Of a DNA stretch of 64,000 nucleotides, positions 27,007 through 35,421 are shown in pieces. Below the pieces are notes generated by a model. The model ran no database searches and was not told the origin of the DNA. It saw nothing but the letters and a program-made list of their open reading frames with translations. Position 1 is the first letter of the stretch; each line of letters opens with the position of its first letter. Where the stretch lies: positions 2,344,091-2,408,090 of the forward strand of contig CATQHB010000002.1 in assembly GCA_958295765.1 (NCBI GenBank), given 5' to 3'. Origin of the DNA: an uncultured Dehalococcoidia bacterium. GTDB taxonomy: Bacteria; Chloroflexota; Dehalococcoidia; Lucifugimonadales; UBA3495. Both the position numbers and the translations under genes were made by a program.

Positions 27007-27110
27007 TTCTCAGCAATCTCCAACGCAACAAGACCCCGAATAACCCAACATTCGCCAATAACGCCCCAAAAAAAATCCCTTCGTGCCCCTTCGTGCCCCT
27101 TCGTGGATAA

Positions 27111-28040
27111 TCAAGACAACAGATACTCCAGGATGGCCTGCTGGGCGGGTTTGCGGTTGTGGGCCTGGGCGTAGGCAATGGATTGGGGATGTTCCAACAT
27201 TCCGGGGGGAACCTCCTCCCCGTAGTGGGCCGGCATATCGTGCATAAAGTTGGCGGTGGGCTTGGCCTGGGCCAGCAGCGCCGGGTCCACGGTGTAACCC
27301 CGGAAAGCCTCCAGGCGACCGCCGCGCTCCGCTTCGTCGCCCATACTGGTCCAAACGTCGGTATAGACTACGTCGGCCTCCTGCACCGCCGCCGCCGGGT
27401 CTTGCAGCGACCGGATTTCCGCCGCCCTGCTGCCGTCCCGCTGCCGGGCTTGTTCCAGAGTAGGCTCCTCCAGGCTGTAGCCGGTTGGCGAGGCGATGGT
27501 AAAGTTCATCCCTACGGCGGGCAGGGCCAGGCACAGGCTGCGGGCCACGTTGTTCCCGTCGCCGATAAAGGCCAGCTTGCGCCCGCTCAATTCCCCCTGG
27601 TACTCGGCGACGGTTACCAGGTCGGCCATTATCTGGCAGGGATGCTCCCAATCGGACAGGGCGTTGACCACCGGCACGCTGGCGTACTCGGCCAGTTCCT
27701 CCAGGCTGCGGTGGGAGTTGACCCGGGCCACGATGCAGTCCACGTAGCCGGACAGGACGCGGGCCACGTCGGAAGCCGGCTCCCGGACGCCCAGGCCCAC
27801 CTCCTCCGGCCCCAGGTACAGCCCATAGCCGCACAATTCCTGGATGCCCACCATAAAGCTGACCTTGGTACGCAGCGACGGTTTCTCAAAGAGCAGGGCG
27901 ATGCTCTTGCCGCGCAGGGCATTTCCGGCGGCCGGCCCGGCTTTCAGTTCGGTTTTCAGTTCCAGGGCGCGGCGGACAATGGCCCCGGTGTCCTCGGGGC
28001 TAAGGTCGGCAACGGATAAAAGGTTGGGGTTGGCTGGCAT
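27111..28040 (-). CDS. argF: Ornithine carbamoyltransferase-like protein (ArgF family)
   Basis: 309 residues. Carbamoyl phosphate motif EKPSLRTKVSF (Ser55, Arg57, Thr58), HPCQ at 133-136, and the DVWTSMGDE ornithine block are normal. The C-terminal substrate loop, usually HCLPAHRGEE, reads HDMPAHYGEE: Asp268 stands where the ornithine-contacting Cys is expected and Tyr replaces Arg. It may still be the arginine-pathway enzyme, or use another amino acceptor. No other arg gene is adjacent. GGGAG precedes the ATG. Confidence 0.85.
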   Translation of the reverse strand: MPANPNLLSVADLSPEDTGAIVRRALELKTELKAGPAAGNALRGKSIALLFEKPSLRTKVSFMVGIQELCGYGLYLGPEEVGLGVREPASDVARVLSGYVDCIVARVNSHRSLEELAEYASVPVVNALSDWEHPCQIMADLVTVAEYQGELSGRKLAFIGDGNNVARSLCLALPAVGMNFTIASPTGYSLEEPTLEQARQRDGSRAAEIRSLQDPAAAVQEADVVYTDVWTSMGDEAERGGRLEAFRGYTVDPALLAQAKPTANFMHDMPAHYGEEVPPGMLEHPQSIAYAQAHNRKPAQQAILEYLLS

Positions 28041-28145
28041 AATTTACTCTCTCCCGGTAGCGCAATCATATATCAAAACCGGGTCAGGTTCAAGAATGAC
28101 CCCTTACCGGCCGGGCTTAGGCAAAGTCGAGTCGCCTCCCTACCC

Positions 28146-28219
28146 GCTCATCCTGAGCCTGTCGAAGGACGAACCGCCGAATGGGAAGGGTGGTTCGACA
28201 AGCTCACCATGAGCGGATT
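28146..28219. repeat. R2 inverted repeat
   Basis: Opposed arms CGCTCATCCTGAGCCTGTCG and GGTTCGACAAGCTCACCATG around a short centre, in the gap between divergent argF and the thioesterase gene. Confidence 0.8.
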
Positions 28220-28319
28220 TTGTTATTGGCGCCGACTTTGCACCTACTTTGACTTACCGGTACGCCGCCCTTGCTGGTATCATAGGCCGGGAAATCTACC
28301 GGAAAAGGAGCGGGATGAT

Positions 28320-28676
28320 ATGGTCAGCCTGAACCCGAACATTGCCCCGGGACTGACGGGGCAGCGGCAGACGCTGGTATGTGAGCATAACGTAGCCGGC
28401 CACGTGGACAAGTTCAGTACGCCCTCAATGATCAGCCTGATGGAACGGGCGGCCATCACCGCCATTGACGCTTACCTGGCCGAGGGGCAGACCTCGGTAG
28501 GCTACGAGGTCAACGTGCGCCACCTGGCCCCCTCGGACATCGGCGCCACGGTCATCGCCCACGCCGAACTGCTGGAGGTAGAGCGCAACCGGCTGAACTT
28601 TCAGGTAATCGCCTACGACGGCGACCGCAAAATTGGCGAGGGCACCCACCGCCGGGCGATTATCCAGCGGGGGTAA
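28320..28676 (+). CDS. Hotdog-fold thioesterase (FlK-like)
   Basis: 118 residues. Matches the fluoroacetyl-CoA thioesterase-like family: Thr in STPSMISLMERAA, the Glu of that segment, and His in VNVRHLAPSDIGATV correspond to the FlK Thr-Glu-His set. Family members mostly hydrolyse ordinary acyl-CoAs, so fluoroacetate resistance is not implied. AAAGGAG lies 9 bases before the ATG at 28320. Confidence 0.82.
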   Translation: MVSLNPNIAPGLTGQRQTLVCEHNVAGHVDKFSTPSMISLMERAAITAIDAYLAEGQTSVGYEVNVRHLAPSDIGATVIAHAELLEVERNRLNFQVIAYDGDRKIGEGTHRRAIIQRG

Positions 28677-28705
28677 ACCCCGTCTCCCATACTAATCTAA
28701 CACGG

Positions 28706-28752
28706 CAAAAACAGAGCGGCGCAGAGCTGCTCCGGAGAGTTCTCTGCGCCGC
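28706..28752 (-). terminator. Intrinsic terminator of the NHL gene
   Basis: Perfect 11-bp stem: GCGGCGCAGAG at 28716-28726 and CTCTGCGCCGC at 28742-28752, 15-nt loop. On the minus strand it is followed by TCTGTTTTTG, so it serves the gene at 28780. It may also stop the convergent thioesterase gene. Confidence 0.8.
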
Positions 28753-28779
28753 CGCGCCTTGGTTTGCCAAGGGGGTTGG

Positions 28780-29811
28780 TTACAGGTTAATCTGCGGGTC
28801 CAGGTATTCGTGGTCCTTCTCATACACCTGCACCCGGTTGCGGGCCGTGTCGCAGATGAATAGGAGGTTGTTTTCCCGGTCATAGGCACACGCGGCCGGC
28901 TTGGTGAACTTCCGCTGCTGTTCCAGCAGGTCGGGCACCCGGCGGCGGGCCTTCACCATATCCGGGTTGGCGTCCAGCCCCATCTGGCCCCACTTGGAAA
29001 TGTCCACGGCGTCCCCTTCCAGGTAGGTCAAGGGCCGGGATTCCGGGTCGTAGATGACTACCCGGTCGTTCATCCAGTCCACCACGTACACGTCGCCGTC
29101 GCCGTCCACGCAGACGTCGGTGGGGTGGTTCAGGGCGTCGGCGCCGTTGACGGTGTGGGCAAAGGTGCGGAGCAGGGTGCCGCCCACGCTGTATTTCTGC
29201 ACCCGGTTGTTGCCCCAGTCGGCCACGTAGAGGTCGCCGTTGCCGTCGATGGTGATGCCGTCGGGCATTTCCAGCTCAGCCTCGCCGCTGCCCTTCCGGC
29301 CGAACCCGCCCAGATAGGCGCCGTCCTTGCTGAACTTCTGGATGCGGCTGTTGAAGGAATTGACAATCCAGAGGTTATCCTCGTCGTCAAAGGCCATTCC
29401 GGCCGGGCCGTTCAATTGGCCTTCGCCGTCGCCCTTTTCTCCCCAACCGCCCAGGACATTGCCCTCGCCGTCAAAGATGGCGATGCGGCACTTATACTCG
29501 TCGGCAACGTAAACGTTCTCGGCGGAGTCGAGGGCCACGCCGGAAATCCAGGTAAAGTTGGAAGGTTCGGTGTCGCCGTAGGCCAGCCCCAGGCGACCAA
29601 ACTCGCCGAGGTACTCCTGGTCCACGGTGAACTTGGTAACTCGGATACCGCCGGGGTTCTGCTCGGTGGCTCGGTTGGTCACGTACAAAACGCCGTCTTT
29701 GGCGGCAGCGATGCTTACCGGCTGGCTGAAACCCATGCCGGCGGCGCCGTTGCGACCAATGTTGTGGCTATAGAGCCAGGCGCGCCCGGCAGCTACAGTA
29801 TTCTGCGCCAT
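28780..29811 (-). CDS. NHL-repeat beta-propeller protein
   Basis: 343 residues with about six NHL blades (for example GVALDSAENVYVADEYKCRIAIFD, GMAFDDEDNLWIVNSFNSRIQKFS, DGITIDGNGDLYVADWGNNRVQKYS, each shown here split within 20-odd residues in the protein). There is no signal peptide, unusual for this group. AGGAGGAGAAC sits directly before the ATG at 29811; the frame extending to 29910 lacks a site. Same strand as the DUF1501/DUF1800 pair upstream, with a 230-base gap. Probably binds a protein or carbohydrate partner; role unknown. Confidence 0.85.
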   Translation of the reverse strand: MAQNTVAAGRAWLYSHNIGRNGAAGMGFSQPVSIAAAKDGVLYVTNRATEQNPGGIRVTKFTVDQEYLGEFGRLGLAYGDTEPSNFTWISGVALDSAENVYVADEYKCRIAIFDGEGNVLGGWGEKGDGEGQLNGPAGMAFDDEDNLWIVNSFNSRIQKFSKDGAYLGGFGRKGSGEAELEMPDGITIDGNGDLYVADWGNNRVQKYSVGGTLLRTFAHTVNGADALNHPTDVCVDGDGDVYVVDWMNDRVVIYDPESRPLTYLEGDAVDISKWGQMGLDANPDMVKARRRVPDLLEQQRKFTKPAACAYDRENNLLFICDTARNRVQVYEKDHEYLDPQINL

Positions 29812-30040
29812 GTTCTCCTCCTGTTTGCTAGTCTTCTCCGGTAGCCAGCGGCGGCAGGAAACCCTTGCCGTTGCCGGCTCATCCTTCGGCAGGAAGGGCC
29901 GGGGAACCACCCCGGTTGGGAAAGTTCACCCGGCCCTTAAAACTCAATCTCGACTGACTTCGATTACTTACTGAACCGGGGCAACTCGATTGAGCGCCAG
30001 GTACTACTGTCCTGTGGTGTCCCGCAATCCGAGGCTGGGC

Positions 30041-31171
30041 CTACTTCAGGTAGCCCATCTTCTCGAAGTTGCCGTTGACCAGGGGAGTGGCGTCCATGCC
30101 GAACCAGTCTTCCACGATGGTGGTGTACGCGCCGCGGAAGTCATAGTTGGGAACCAGGTCGCCCTGCTCCAGGTCCTTGGCCTCGCGGGACGGGTACTCG
30201 CCGTACATTCCGCCCTTAACCCCGTCGCCGATGGCGAAGGCAACGCCGGCGGCGCCGTGGTCGGTGCCGGAACCGTTGTCCCGCACCCGGCGACCGAACT
30301 CGGAGAACAGGTACATAACCACGTTCTCGCCGGTGTTATGCTCCTTCAGGTCCTCAAAGAAAGCGGAGACGCCTTCGGAGATGTCCTTCCAGAGGGCCGG
30401 GTGAGCGGCGTACTCGCCGGCGTGGGTGTCAAAGCTGGCGTGCTGGGTGTAGAAAACCCGGGTTCCCAGGTCGGCCATGTAAACCTGGGCGATGTCGCGC
30501 AGGTGCTGGGCCACGGGGGAACTGGGATACTCCACGTTGGAGGAGTAGCGTTCCGGGGCTACCTTAACGATGTCGGCGCCAATCATGGCCTCCGTGCCGG
30601 TGGAGCGCAGGTAGTCGGTAACGAAGCTGCCGCCGACGGTGGGGGAATACATCCGGCTGAACAGGTCCAGAGCCTTGGCCCGCTGGTCCTGGTCGCTGAT
30701 GCCGGTGAGCAGGCCGTAGGTGCTCAGGTCGGAGATGGCGGCGACGGGAACGCCCGGCACGGCCAGGGCGCGGGGCAGGCCATGCCCGAAGTTAATGGCG
30801 GTCAGCACGTTTTCCTTGTTGGGGTCCAGTTCCCGGGCCAGCCGGCCGGCCCAGCCTTCCGTCCCCACCTTGTCCGGCTCGCAGGTGTGCCAGATGTCCA
30901 TGGAGCGGAAGTGAGAGCGGGGCGAATCCGGGTAGCCGATGCCGTGGATGACGGCGACCTTGCCCTGGTCATACATCTCCTTGATCGGGCCCATGGCGGG
31001 CATAAAGCCCAGGTGGTCGTCCACCTTGATGATGTCGTCCATCTTGTAGCCGACGTTGGGCCGGTTCTCGAAGTAGAGGGGGTCGCTGTAGGGGATGACC
31101 GTGTTCATATAGTCGTTGCCGCCGGTGAGCTGCAACACGACAATGACCGGGTCTTTCTTGGTTGAAGTCAT
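30041..31171 (-). CDS. DUF1501 family protein
   Basis: 376 residues of the DUF1501 sulfatase/phosphatase-like fold: VVLQLTGGNDYMNTVIPY at the start, VIHGIGYPDSPRSHFRSMDIWHT, GHGLPRALAVPG, and the C-terminal FSEFGRRVRDNGSGTDHGAAG. Family proteins are usually exported by Tat and always paired with DUF1800, as here. This one starts directly at the fold, with no signal peptide. AAAGGAGGAAGAA precedes the ATG. Function of the family is not established. Confidence 0.9.
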   Translation of the reverse strand: MTSTKKDPVIVVLQLTGGNDYMNTVIPYSDPLYFENRPNVGYKMDDIIKVDDHLGFMPAMGPIKEMYDQGKVAVIHGIGYPDSPRSHFRSMDIWHTCEPDKVGTEGWAGRLARELDPNKENVLTAINFGHGLPRALAVPGVPVAAISDLSTYGLLTGISDQDQRAKALDLFSRMYSPTVGGSFVTDYLRSTGTEAMIGADIVKVAPERYSSNVEYPSSPVAQHLRDIAQVYMADLGTRVFYTQHASFDTHAGEYAAHPALWKDISEGVSAFFEDLKEHNTGENVVMYLFSEFGRRVRDNGSGTDHGAAGVAFAIGDGVKGGMYGEYPSREAKDLEQGDLVPNYDFRGAYTTIVEDWFGMDATPLVNGNFEKMGYLK

Positions 31172-31238
31172 TTCTTCCTCCTTTATTGCAGGTATTGCCG
31201 GCTGGGCCTATTACGGGCTGGGCCGGAGCCGAACCCGT

Positions 31239-32639
31239 TTAGGCAAACTGGTACTCGGTGGTGGCGCTGATCAGGGCCATCATCTCGCCGATGCGGGTGG
31301 CGGCGCCTTCCCCATCGCTCCAGTCCAGGTTGCCGCCGGCGTTGGCGTGCTCACTCAGTTGGGCGCGGGTCTCGGCGCTGAGTTCCAGGAAGCCCATGTA
31401 GTCCAGGCAGGCGTTCAGCAACTCCTCCGGGGTGGTGGCGTTCTCCGCCTGGATGTTGCCGATAATGCTGCGCATCCCCGGCTGGTCGGTCCTGGTTACG
31501 CTGTCGGCGACGAAGTTGATGCGGGCCAGCAGGGAGCCGCTGTTAATCCACTCGGAGCCGGTATGCCAGCCTTCCACGCTGGGCGGGTCGAGGATGTCCT
31601 GACCCATGTAGCCCGGTTCCCGGCAAATCTTCGCCAGGCCCGGATCGGGGAACTGGTAAATCCCCACCATCTTAATGGTGCTGGCGACCACTTCCGCCGG
31701 ACTCTTAATCTTGGAGTAGCGGGCGTTCTTGAAGAACTCGGACTTGAGCATAAAGCGAATGACTTCGCCAATCTCGTAGCCGGATTCCTCAAAGACGTTG
31801 CACATCATAACCAGGGCTTCCTCGTCCCGGGCCGGTTCAATGGTCCAGGCGGGCACCTGCGGCTCGTCGGCGACGAAGAAGTTATACAGGTGGCGGCAGA
31901 TGAAGCGGGCGGTAGCCGGCTCCTGCACCACGATGTCGATGATGTCTTCGCCGTTGAAGTTGCCGGTCTGGCCCAGGAAGGTCTTTTCGCCAAAGTCGTG
32001 GTCTTCTTCCCGGTAGGAGAAGTGCCAGGGGTAGCGGCCATAGGGCTGGCGGGGCAGCTTGGGCTGGATGGTCCAGCCGGTAAAGGCCCGGGAAGCCTCC
32101 CGCACGTCCACCTCGGTATAGTTGCTGACGCCCATAGAGAAAAGCTCCAGCAGTTCCCGACCCCAGTTCTCGTTCACCGCGTCCCGGTGGTTCTCGTTGT
32201 TGTCCAGCCAGTAGATCATGGCCGGGTTGGTAGAAAGTTCCATGAGCAGTTCCCGGTAGTTGCCCATGCCCTTCTCCCGGAACATATCAATCTGGGTCAA
32301 CATCTGGTCGCAGTTGTCCAGTTTGGAGTTGCCGGTGGCGAAGACATGGTGCCAGAACAGGGCCATCTTTTCTTCCAGAGGCTTGTCCGTGCTGACCATG
32401 TTGTAGAGCCAGTTGGCCTGGCCCATTACCGGATTGCCGCCGGGGAGCAGACAGCCGGGATAGTAGCGGAGCAGCAGTTCTGCCTGGCCGCCGTGCCGGT
32501 CTGCGGGCGGATCCACCAGTTCATCCACCACAGCGTCATAGCCTTTGGCTACAAGCGCTTCCAACTCCTCCCGATTGGCGCCAAAACCGGCGCGTCGCAT
32601 CAGGTGAGCCATTAACGCGAGGTCTTCTTTATTTGACAT
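31239..32639 (-). CDS. DUF1800 family protein
   Basis: 466 residues with the usual DUF1800 landmarks: LMRRAGFGANREELEALV at the N-terminus, EKMALFWHHVFATG, NPAMIYWLDNNENHRDAVNENWGREL across residues about 125-150, and LFSMGVSNYTEVDVREASRAFTGW. No signal peptide, as in its DUF1501 partner 67 bases downstream. GGAGG lies 8 bases before the ATG at 32639. The pair is common in marine bacteria, function unknown. Confidence 0.9.
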   Translation of the reverse strand: MSNKEDLALMAHLMRRAGFGANREELEALVAKGYDAVVDELVDPPADRHGGQAELLLRYYPGCLLPGGNPVMGQANWLYNMVSTDKPLEEKMALFWHHVFATGNSKLDNCDQMLTQIDMFREKGMGNYRELLMELSTNPAMIYWLDNNENHRDAVNENWGRELLELFSMGVSNYTEVDVREASRAFTGWTIQPKLPRQPYGRYPWHFSYREEDHDFGEKTFLGQTGNFNGEDIIDIVVQEPATARFICRHLYNFFVADEPQVPAWTIEPARDEEALVMMCNVFEESGYEIGEVIRFMLKSEFFKNARYSKIKSPAEVVASTIKMVGIYQFPDPGLAKICREPGYMGQDILDPPSVEGWHTGSEWINSGSLLARINFVADSVTRTDQPGMRSIIGNIQAENATTPEELLNACLDYMGFLELSAETRAQLSEHANAGGNLDWSDGEGAATRIGEMMALISATTEYQFA

Positions 32640-33105
32640 CCGACGCCTCCTTCTCGAATGTTGGATAACCAGTTTAAGGGCTTTTTGCAAACCCAATAAG
32701 CTATTTGGGATTTTAGGATACCCCCGCCCATCTGTCAACACTTTTTAGAGATTTCCAAAATACTGGATGGTTTTTAATACTGATTATAATGTAGAAACAA
32801 AGGGGCGGGAGAAGGGGATACTAGCCTGGCAATCGCGTCTTAACCAGAACAACCCAGGCCACCCAAGCAACCGTCGTTCCGGCGAAAGCCGGAATCCAGG
32901 AAATCCTACGGGAAAAGAGGGTGCCGGCTACCGAGGGTTCTGGATTCCGGCTTTCGCTGGAGCGACGGGTTTATGATGAGATTGCCTTGGTTGAGAATAC
33001 CCGGCAAAAGGGGTTATTGAACAGAGAGGCCGGAGCGTCTATTATCATGAGGCAAAGGCATTGCCCCTACTCCTACTCTCGCCAAGGGCAAGGTAAGGTG
33101 TCGCT
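32640..33105. repeat. Intergenic region with complete R1 hairpin (32871-32969)
   Basis: No gene in this divergent gap. It holds an AT-rich stretch at 32680-32800 that likely contains the DUF1800 promoter, then a complete R1 element with one mismatch in the right arm (CTTTCGCTGGAGCG). Confidence 0.8.
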
Positions 33106-33747
33106 ATGACCACTCAGGTAAAGGCGCCGACCACCGCGACGGAAATGGAAACCCGGGAGACCCGCAAGTTTACGGTGGCCGAATACTACCGGATGGCCGA
33201 GGCCGGCATCCTCCACCATACCGAGCGGGTGGAACTGATTGAGGGAGAAGTTTTAGTTATGGCTCCGATCGGCAACCGCCATGCCGGTGTCGTGCGCCGG
33301 GTAGCGCGGCTCTTTCACCACGCTGCCGGGGATGCGGTAACGGTCAGCGTTCAGAACCCGATCCACCTCGGCGAGCGCTCCGAACCCCAGCCGGATATTG
33401 CCATCCTGCGCTTCCGGGAGGATGATTACCTTGATGCCCACCCCGGCCCCGACGACATTCTGCTGGTCATTGAGGTGTCCGACACTACTCTGGCCTATGA
33501 CGTAGCGGTTAAAGTCAAGCTCTACGCCGAGGCCAACATCCCGGAAACCTGGGTGATGAACCTGCCGGGTGATTGCCTGGAAGGGTTCAGCGAACCAGGC
33601 CCGCCAGGTTACACCCGGCATACCACCTACCGGCGGGGGGAGCGGATTAGCCCGGCGTCCCGGCCCGACCTGGAGTTTGCGGTGGATGACCTGCTGCCGC
33701 CCCTGCCGCCGGCCACCGGGCAGCAACCCCCGGAGAACGCGGCTTAA
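33106..33747 (+). CDS. Uma2 family endonuclease-like protein
   Basis: 213 residues, PD-(D/E)xK fold: FTVAEYYRMAEAGILHHTERVELIEGEVLVM at the start, QPDIAILRFREDDY, and LLVIEVSDTTLAYDVAVKVKLYAEANI give the acidic residues and Lys. Uma2 genes are abundant in cyanobacteria and Chloroflexota and of unproven function. The C-terminal tail is proline rich. AAGGTG just before the ATG is a fair ribosome site. Confidence 0.88.
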   Translation: MTTQVKAPTTATEMETRETRKFTVAEYYRMAEAGILHHTERVELIEGEVLVMAPIGNRHAGVVRRVARLFHHAAGDAVTVSVQNPIHLGERSEPQPDIAILRFREDDYLDAHPGPDDILLVIEVSDTTLAYDVAVKVKLYAEANIPETWVMNLPGDCLEGFSEPGPPGYTRHTTYRRGERISPASRPDLEFAVDDLLPPLPPATGQQPPENAA

Positions 33748-33843
33748 CCCGGTGGCCGCCGTTAATTCTCGACGGGTTTATTTATCCCTGGAGACGACGG
33801 GGCAAAAATCACCGGGGAACTATATCCGGTCAACCCCGGCGCT

Positions 33844-34773
33844 TTACCCCTCGCGCCGCCCCGCCAGTATCGCCCCATAGTCCTCCCGCCGCCAGCGGTA
33901 GGGGGAGGCTACGATCCGGCCCGGTTCCGTCGCCGTTGCCAGCACTTCCAGGGCATCCTCCAGCACTACCCGCTGCTGCTCCGGGCTGCCCGGCGCGCCG
34001 AAGGGACGGCCAAAGGGAAAGCGCAGAATCAGGCCCCGGGGCACCGCCATGGTCGCCGCCTTTTGCCGATCCACCATCACCACTACCGTCGGCACGCCGG
34101 CCGCTTCAATGGCCCTAGCAATCAGTCCGCCGGACTGATGACAGCGGGGTCAAGTGGTGCCGATAACCGCCCCGTCCACGCCTTCGTCCTTGAGCCGTTG
34201 GGCCGCCTCCGGCGCGCTGACCTCAATCAGGCCGGCTACGTCGTAGATGTAGCCCATAAAGCTGAGGGTAGGGCTGTGGGCCTGGCCGACGCGGCCCGCC
34301 GCCGCCAGTTCCTGCAAGCGGTGGATGGGGAAAACGGCGTCCACGTCCTCGGCGACGCCGGTAGTATCGTAGTGGGTATGGGCCACCCGGAAATCCTCCA
34401 GGGGCGTATCCAGGGGAATCGCCCGGTAACTCCAGTCGCCGTCCACGTTGAAGGGCTGCTGACCATCCACGTAAATGCCGCCGGTGGTCAGGACGGCGAT
34501 GCGGGCCTGGGACAGGGGCTTGGTAAAGGGCGACCAGGGCGCGGCGTCAAAGGCCATCGGCAACTCCAGCCGGTCGGTCAGGATTTCCTCCCACTGATTC
34601 AGGAACCGCTCCACCGGCCGCCAGTCATCCTCTTCCTTGGCCAGGGCCGCCAGGTTAAACAACTCATTCATAAAGCGGGTAACGTCCCCCTCCGACTGGC
34701 GCACCAGGTACTTCAGCCGGGAAAAGGGGGTAGTTTCCGGGTTCTTCACCAGGTCTTTCAGGTCAATGGGCAT
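33844..34773 (-). CDS. GrdB-like reductase family selenoprotein (glycine/betaine/sarcosine/proline reductase B), Sec at residue 208
   Basis: A single 309-residue reading frame interrupted only by TGA at 34150-34152. Before it: ISQ-type PLSQARIAVLTTGGIYVDGQQPF, VAHTHYDTTGVAEDVDAVFPIHRL, GRVGQAHSPTLSFMGYI. After it the frame continues PRCHQSGGLIARAIEAAGVP and a normal family C-terminus (FPFGRPFGAPGSPEQQRVVL). The TGA gives U208-P-R-C211, the UxxC redox motif of GrdB-type proteins. A stem-loop with GGC apical loop starts 10 bases after the TGA. GGAGG precedes the ATG at 34773. Selenocysteine genes and the partner subunits are not in the window, so the role is inferred: a thiol/selenol reductase, probably not classic glycine reductase. 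Confidence 0.88.
34121..34139 (-). promoter_or_regulatory. Candidate bacterial SECIS hairpin
   Basis: On the coding strand ATCAGTCC-GGC-GGACTGAT: a perfect 8-bp stem and a 3-nt loop. The stem starts 10 nt after the TGA and the loop guanines are at +19 and +20, within the 16-37 nt window and with the G in the first loop positions described for SelB-binding bSECIS elements. Confidence 0.8.
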
Positions 34774-34841
34774 AGGGGCGCCTCCGGGGAGAGAGGTTGA
34801 GTCAGGATAATCTGCGCCGCGCAGGAACCAGGGCCGGGGAA

Positions 34842-34894
34842 TAGTTGCCGGTTGCTATGCTACGCCGGCCGGGCGGGGATGGCAACTGATTGAC
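34842..34894. repeat. Direct repeat, copy 1 (~52 bp)
   Basis: TAGTTGCCGGTTGCTATGCT at the left end through GCAACTGATTGAC at the right end. It is repeated with one base fewer at 35341-35392, 499 bases away. The DNA between holds an R1 half copy, R3 arms and an ncRNA-like hairpin. Confidence 0.9.
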
Positions 34895-34923
34895 TTGGCT
34901 ATACCTGGCAATCCCGGCATAAA

Positions 34924-35170
34924 CCCGTCGTTCCGGCGAAAGCCGGAATCCAGGAAATCCTCCCGGAAAAGAGCGAGCCGGCTACCGAATTATTTTGTCA
35001 GGGTATTCTCAATAGGTGTTGGGGTTCATTGCCCGGCCTTAGTGTCTGGTAGGGGCGGGTTTATAACCCGCCCAGGTTCCGGTGCAAGGATGTGTCGGAT
35101 ACGATGGCTCCGTTACCTGAATGATTCTGTCGTTGAACGCAGGGCGGGTTACAAACCTGCCCCTACCGGC
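34924..35170. repeat. R1 half copy and R3 inverted pair
   Basis: R1 left arm at 34924-34988 without its right arm. R3 arms GTAGGGGCGGGTTTATAACC at 35050 and GGGCGGGTTACAAACCTGCC near 35144-35166. No gene seen. Confidence 0.8.
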
Positions 35171-35230
35171 CGCTGGAGTATTCCGGCCAGAACATCAACT
35201 CGTGTTGAGAATACCCCAACCTAAAATCCC

Positions 35231-35337
35231 TTGACAACGATGCTGTGCTGCGCTGACAATATAAATGGAATTGAGCTGGCTTCGAAAAGTGCCCTGCGGT
35301 GGGCGCCTGCCCCGATTGGGGATAGAAGCCAGCTTTT
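35231..35337 (+). ncRNA. Candidate small RNA unit 1 (promoter plus long hairpin and T run)
   Basis: TTGACA at 35231-35236, 18-nt spacer, GACAAT at 35255-35260 (overlapping TATAAA). Downstream, GCTGGCTTC at 35275-35283 pairs perfectly with GAAGCCAGC at 35325-35333 and is followed by TTTTA. Inside are GGGC/GCCC and CCCC/GGGG stems. No start codon with a ribosome site. Could be a small RNA of about 70 nt or an isolated terminator; no Rfam family recognised. Confidence 0.4.
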
Positions 35338-35340
35338 ACA

Positions 35341-35392
35341 TAGTTGCCGGTTGCTATGCTACGCCGGCCGGGCGGGGATGCAACTGATTGAC
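35341..35392. repeat. Direct repeat, copy 2
   Basis: Second copy of the 34842-34894 repeat. Its last bases supply the -35 box (TTGACA at 35388) of the next candidate RNA unit. Confidence 0.9.
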
Positions 35393-35415
35393 AAACCCAA
35401 ATATCCTACGATAAT
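35388..35415 (+). promoter_or_regulatory. Strong promoter-like sequence for small RNA unit 2
   Basis: TTGACA at 35388-35393, 16-nt spacer, GATAAT at 35410-35415. Confidence 0.55.
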
Positions 35416-35421
35416 AGAGTT

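Noticed and set aside
28320-28676. Fluoroacetate resistance gene
   Set aside because: Only the hotdog family and Thr-Glu-His set are seen; most relatives act on other acyl-CoAs and no fluorometabolism genes are near.
34150-34152. TGA as a nonsense mutation making a GrdB-like pseudogene
   Set aside because: The frame stays intact and conserved on both sides, the TGA is at the redox position with UxxC spacing, and a well-placed hairpin follows.
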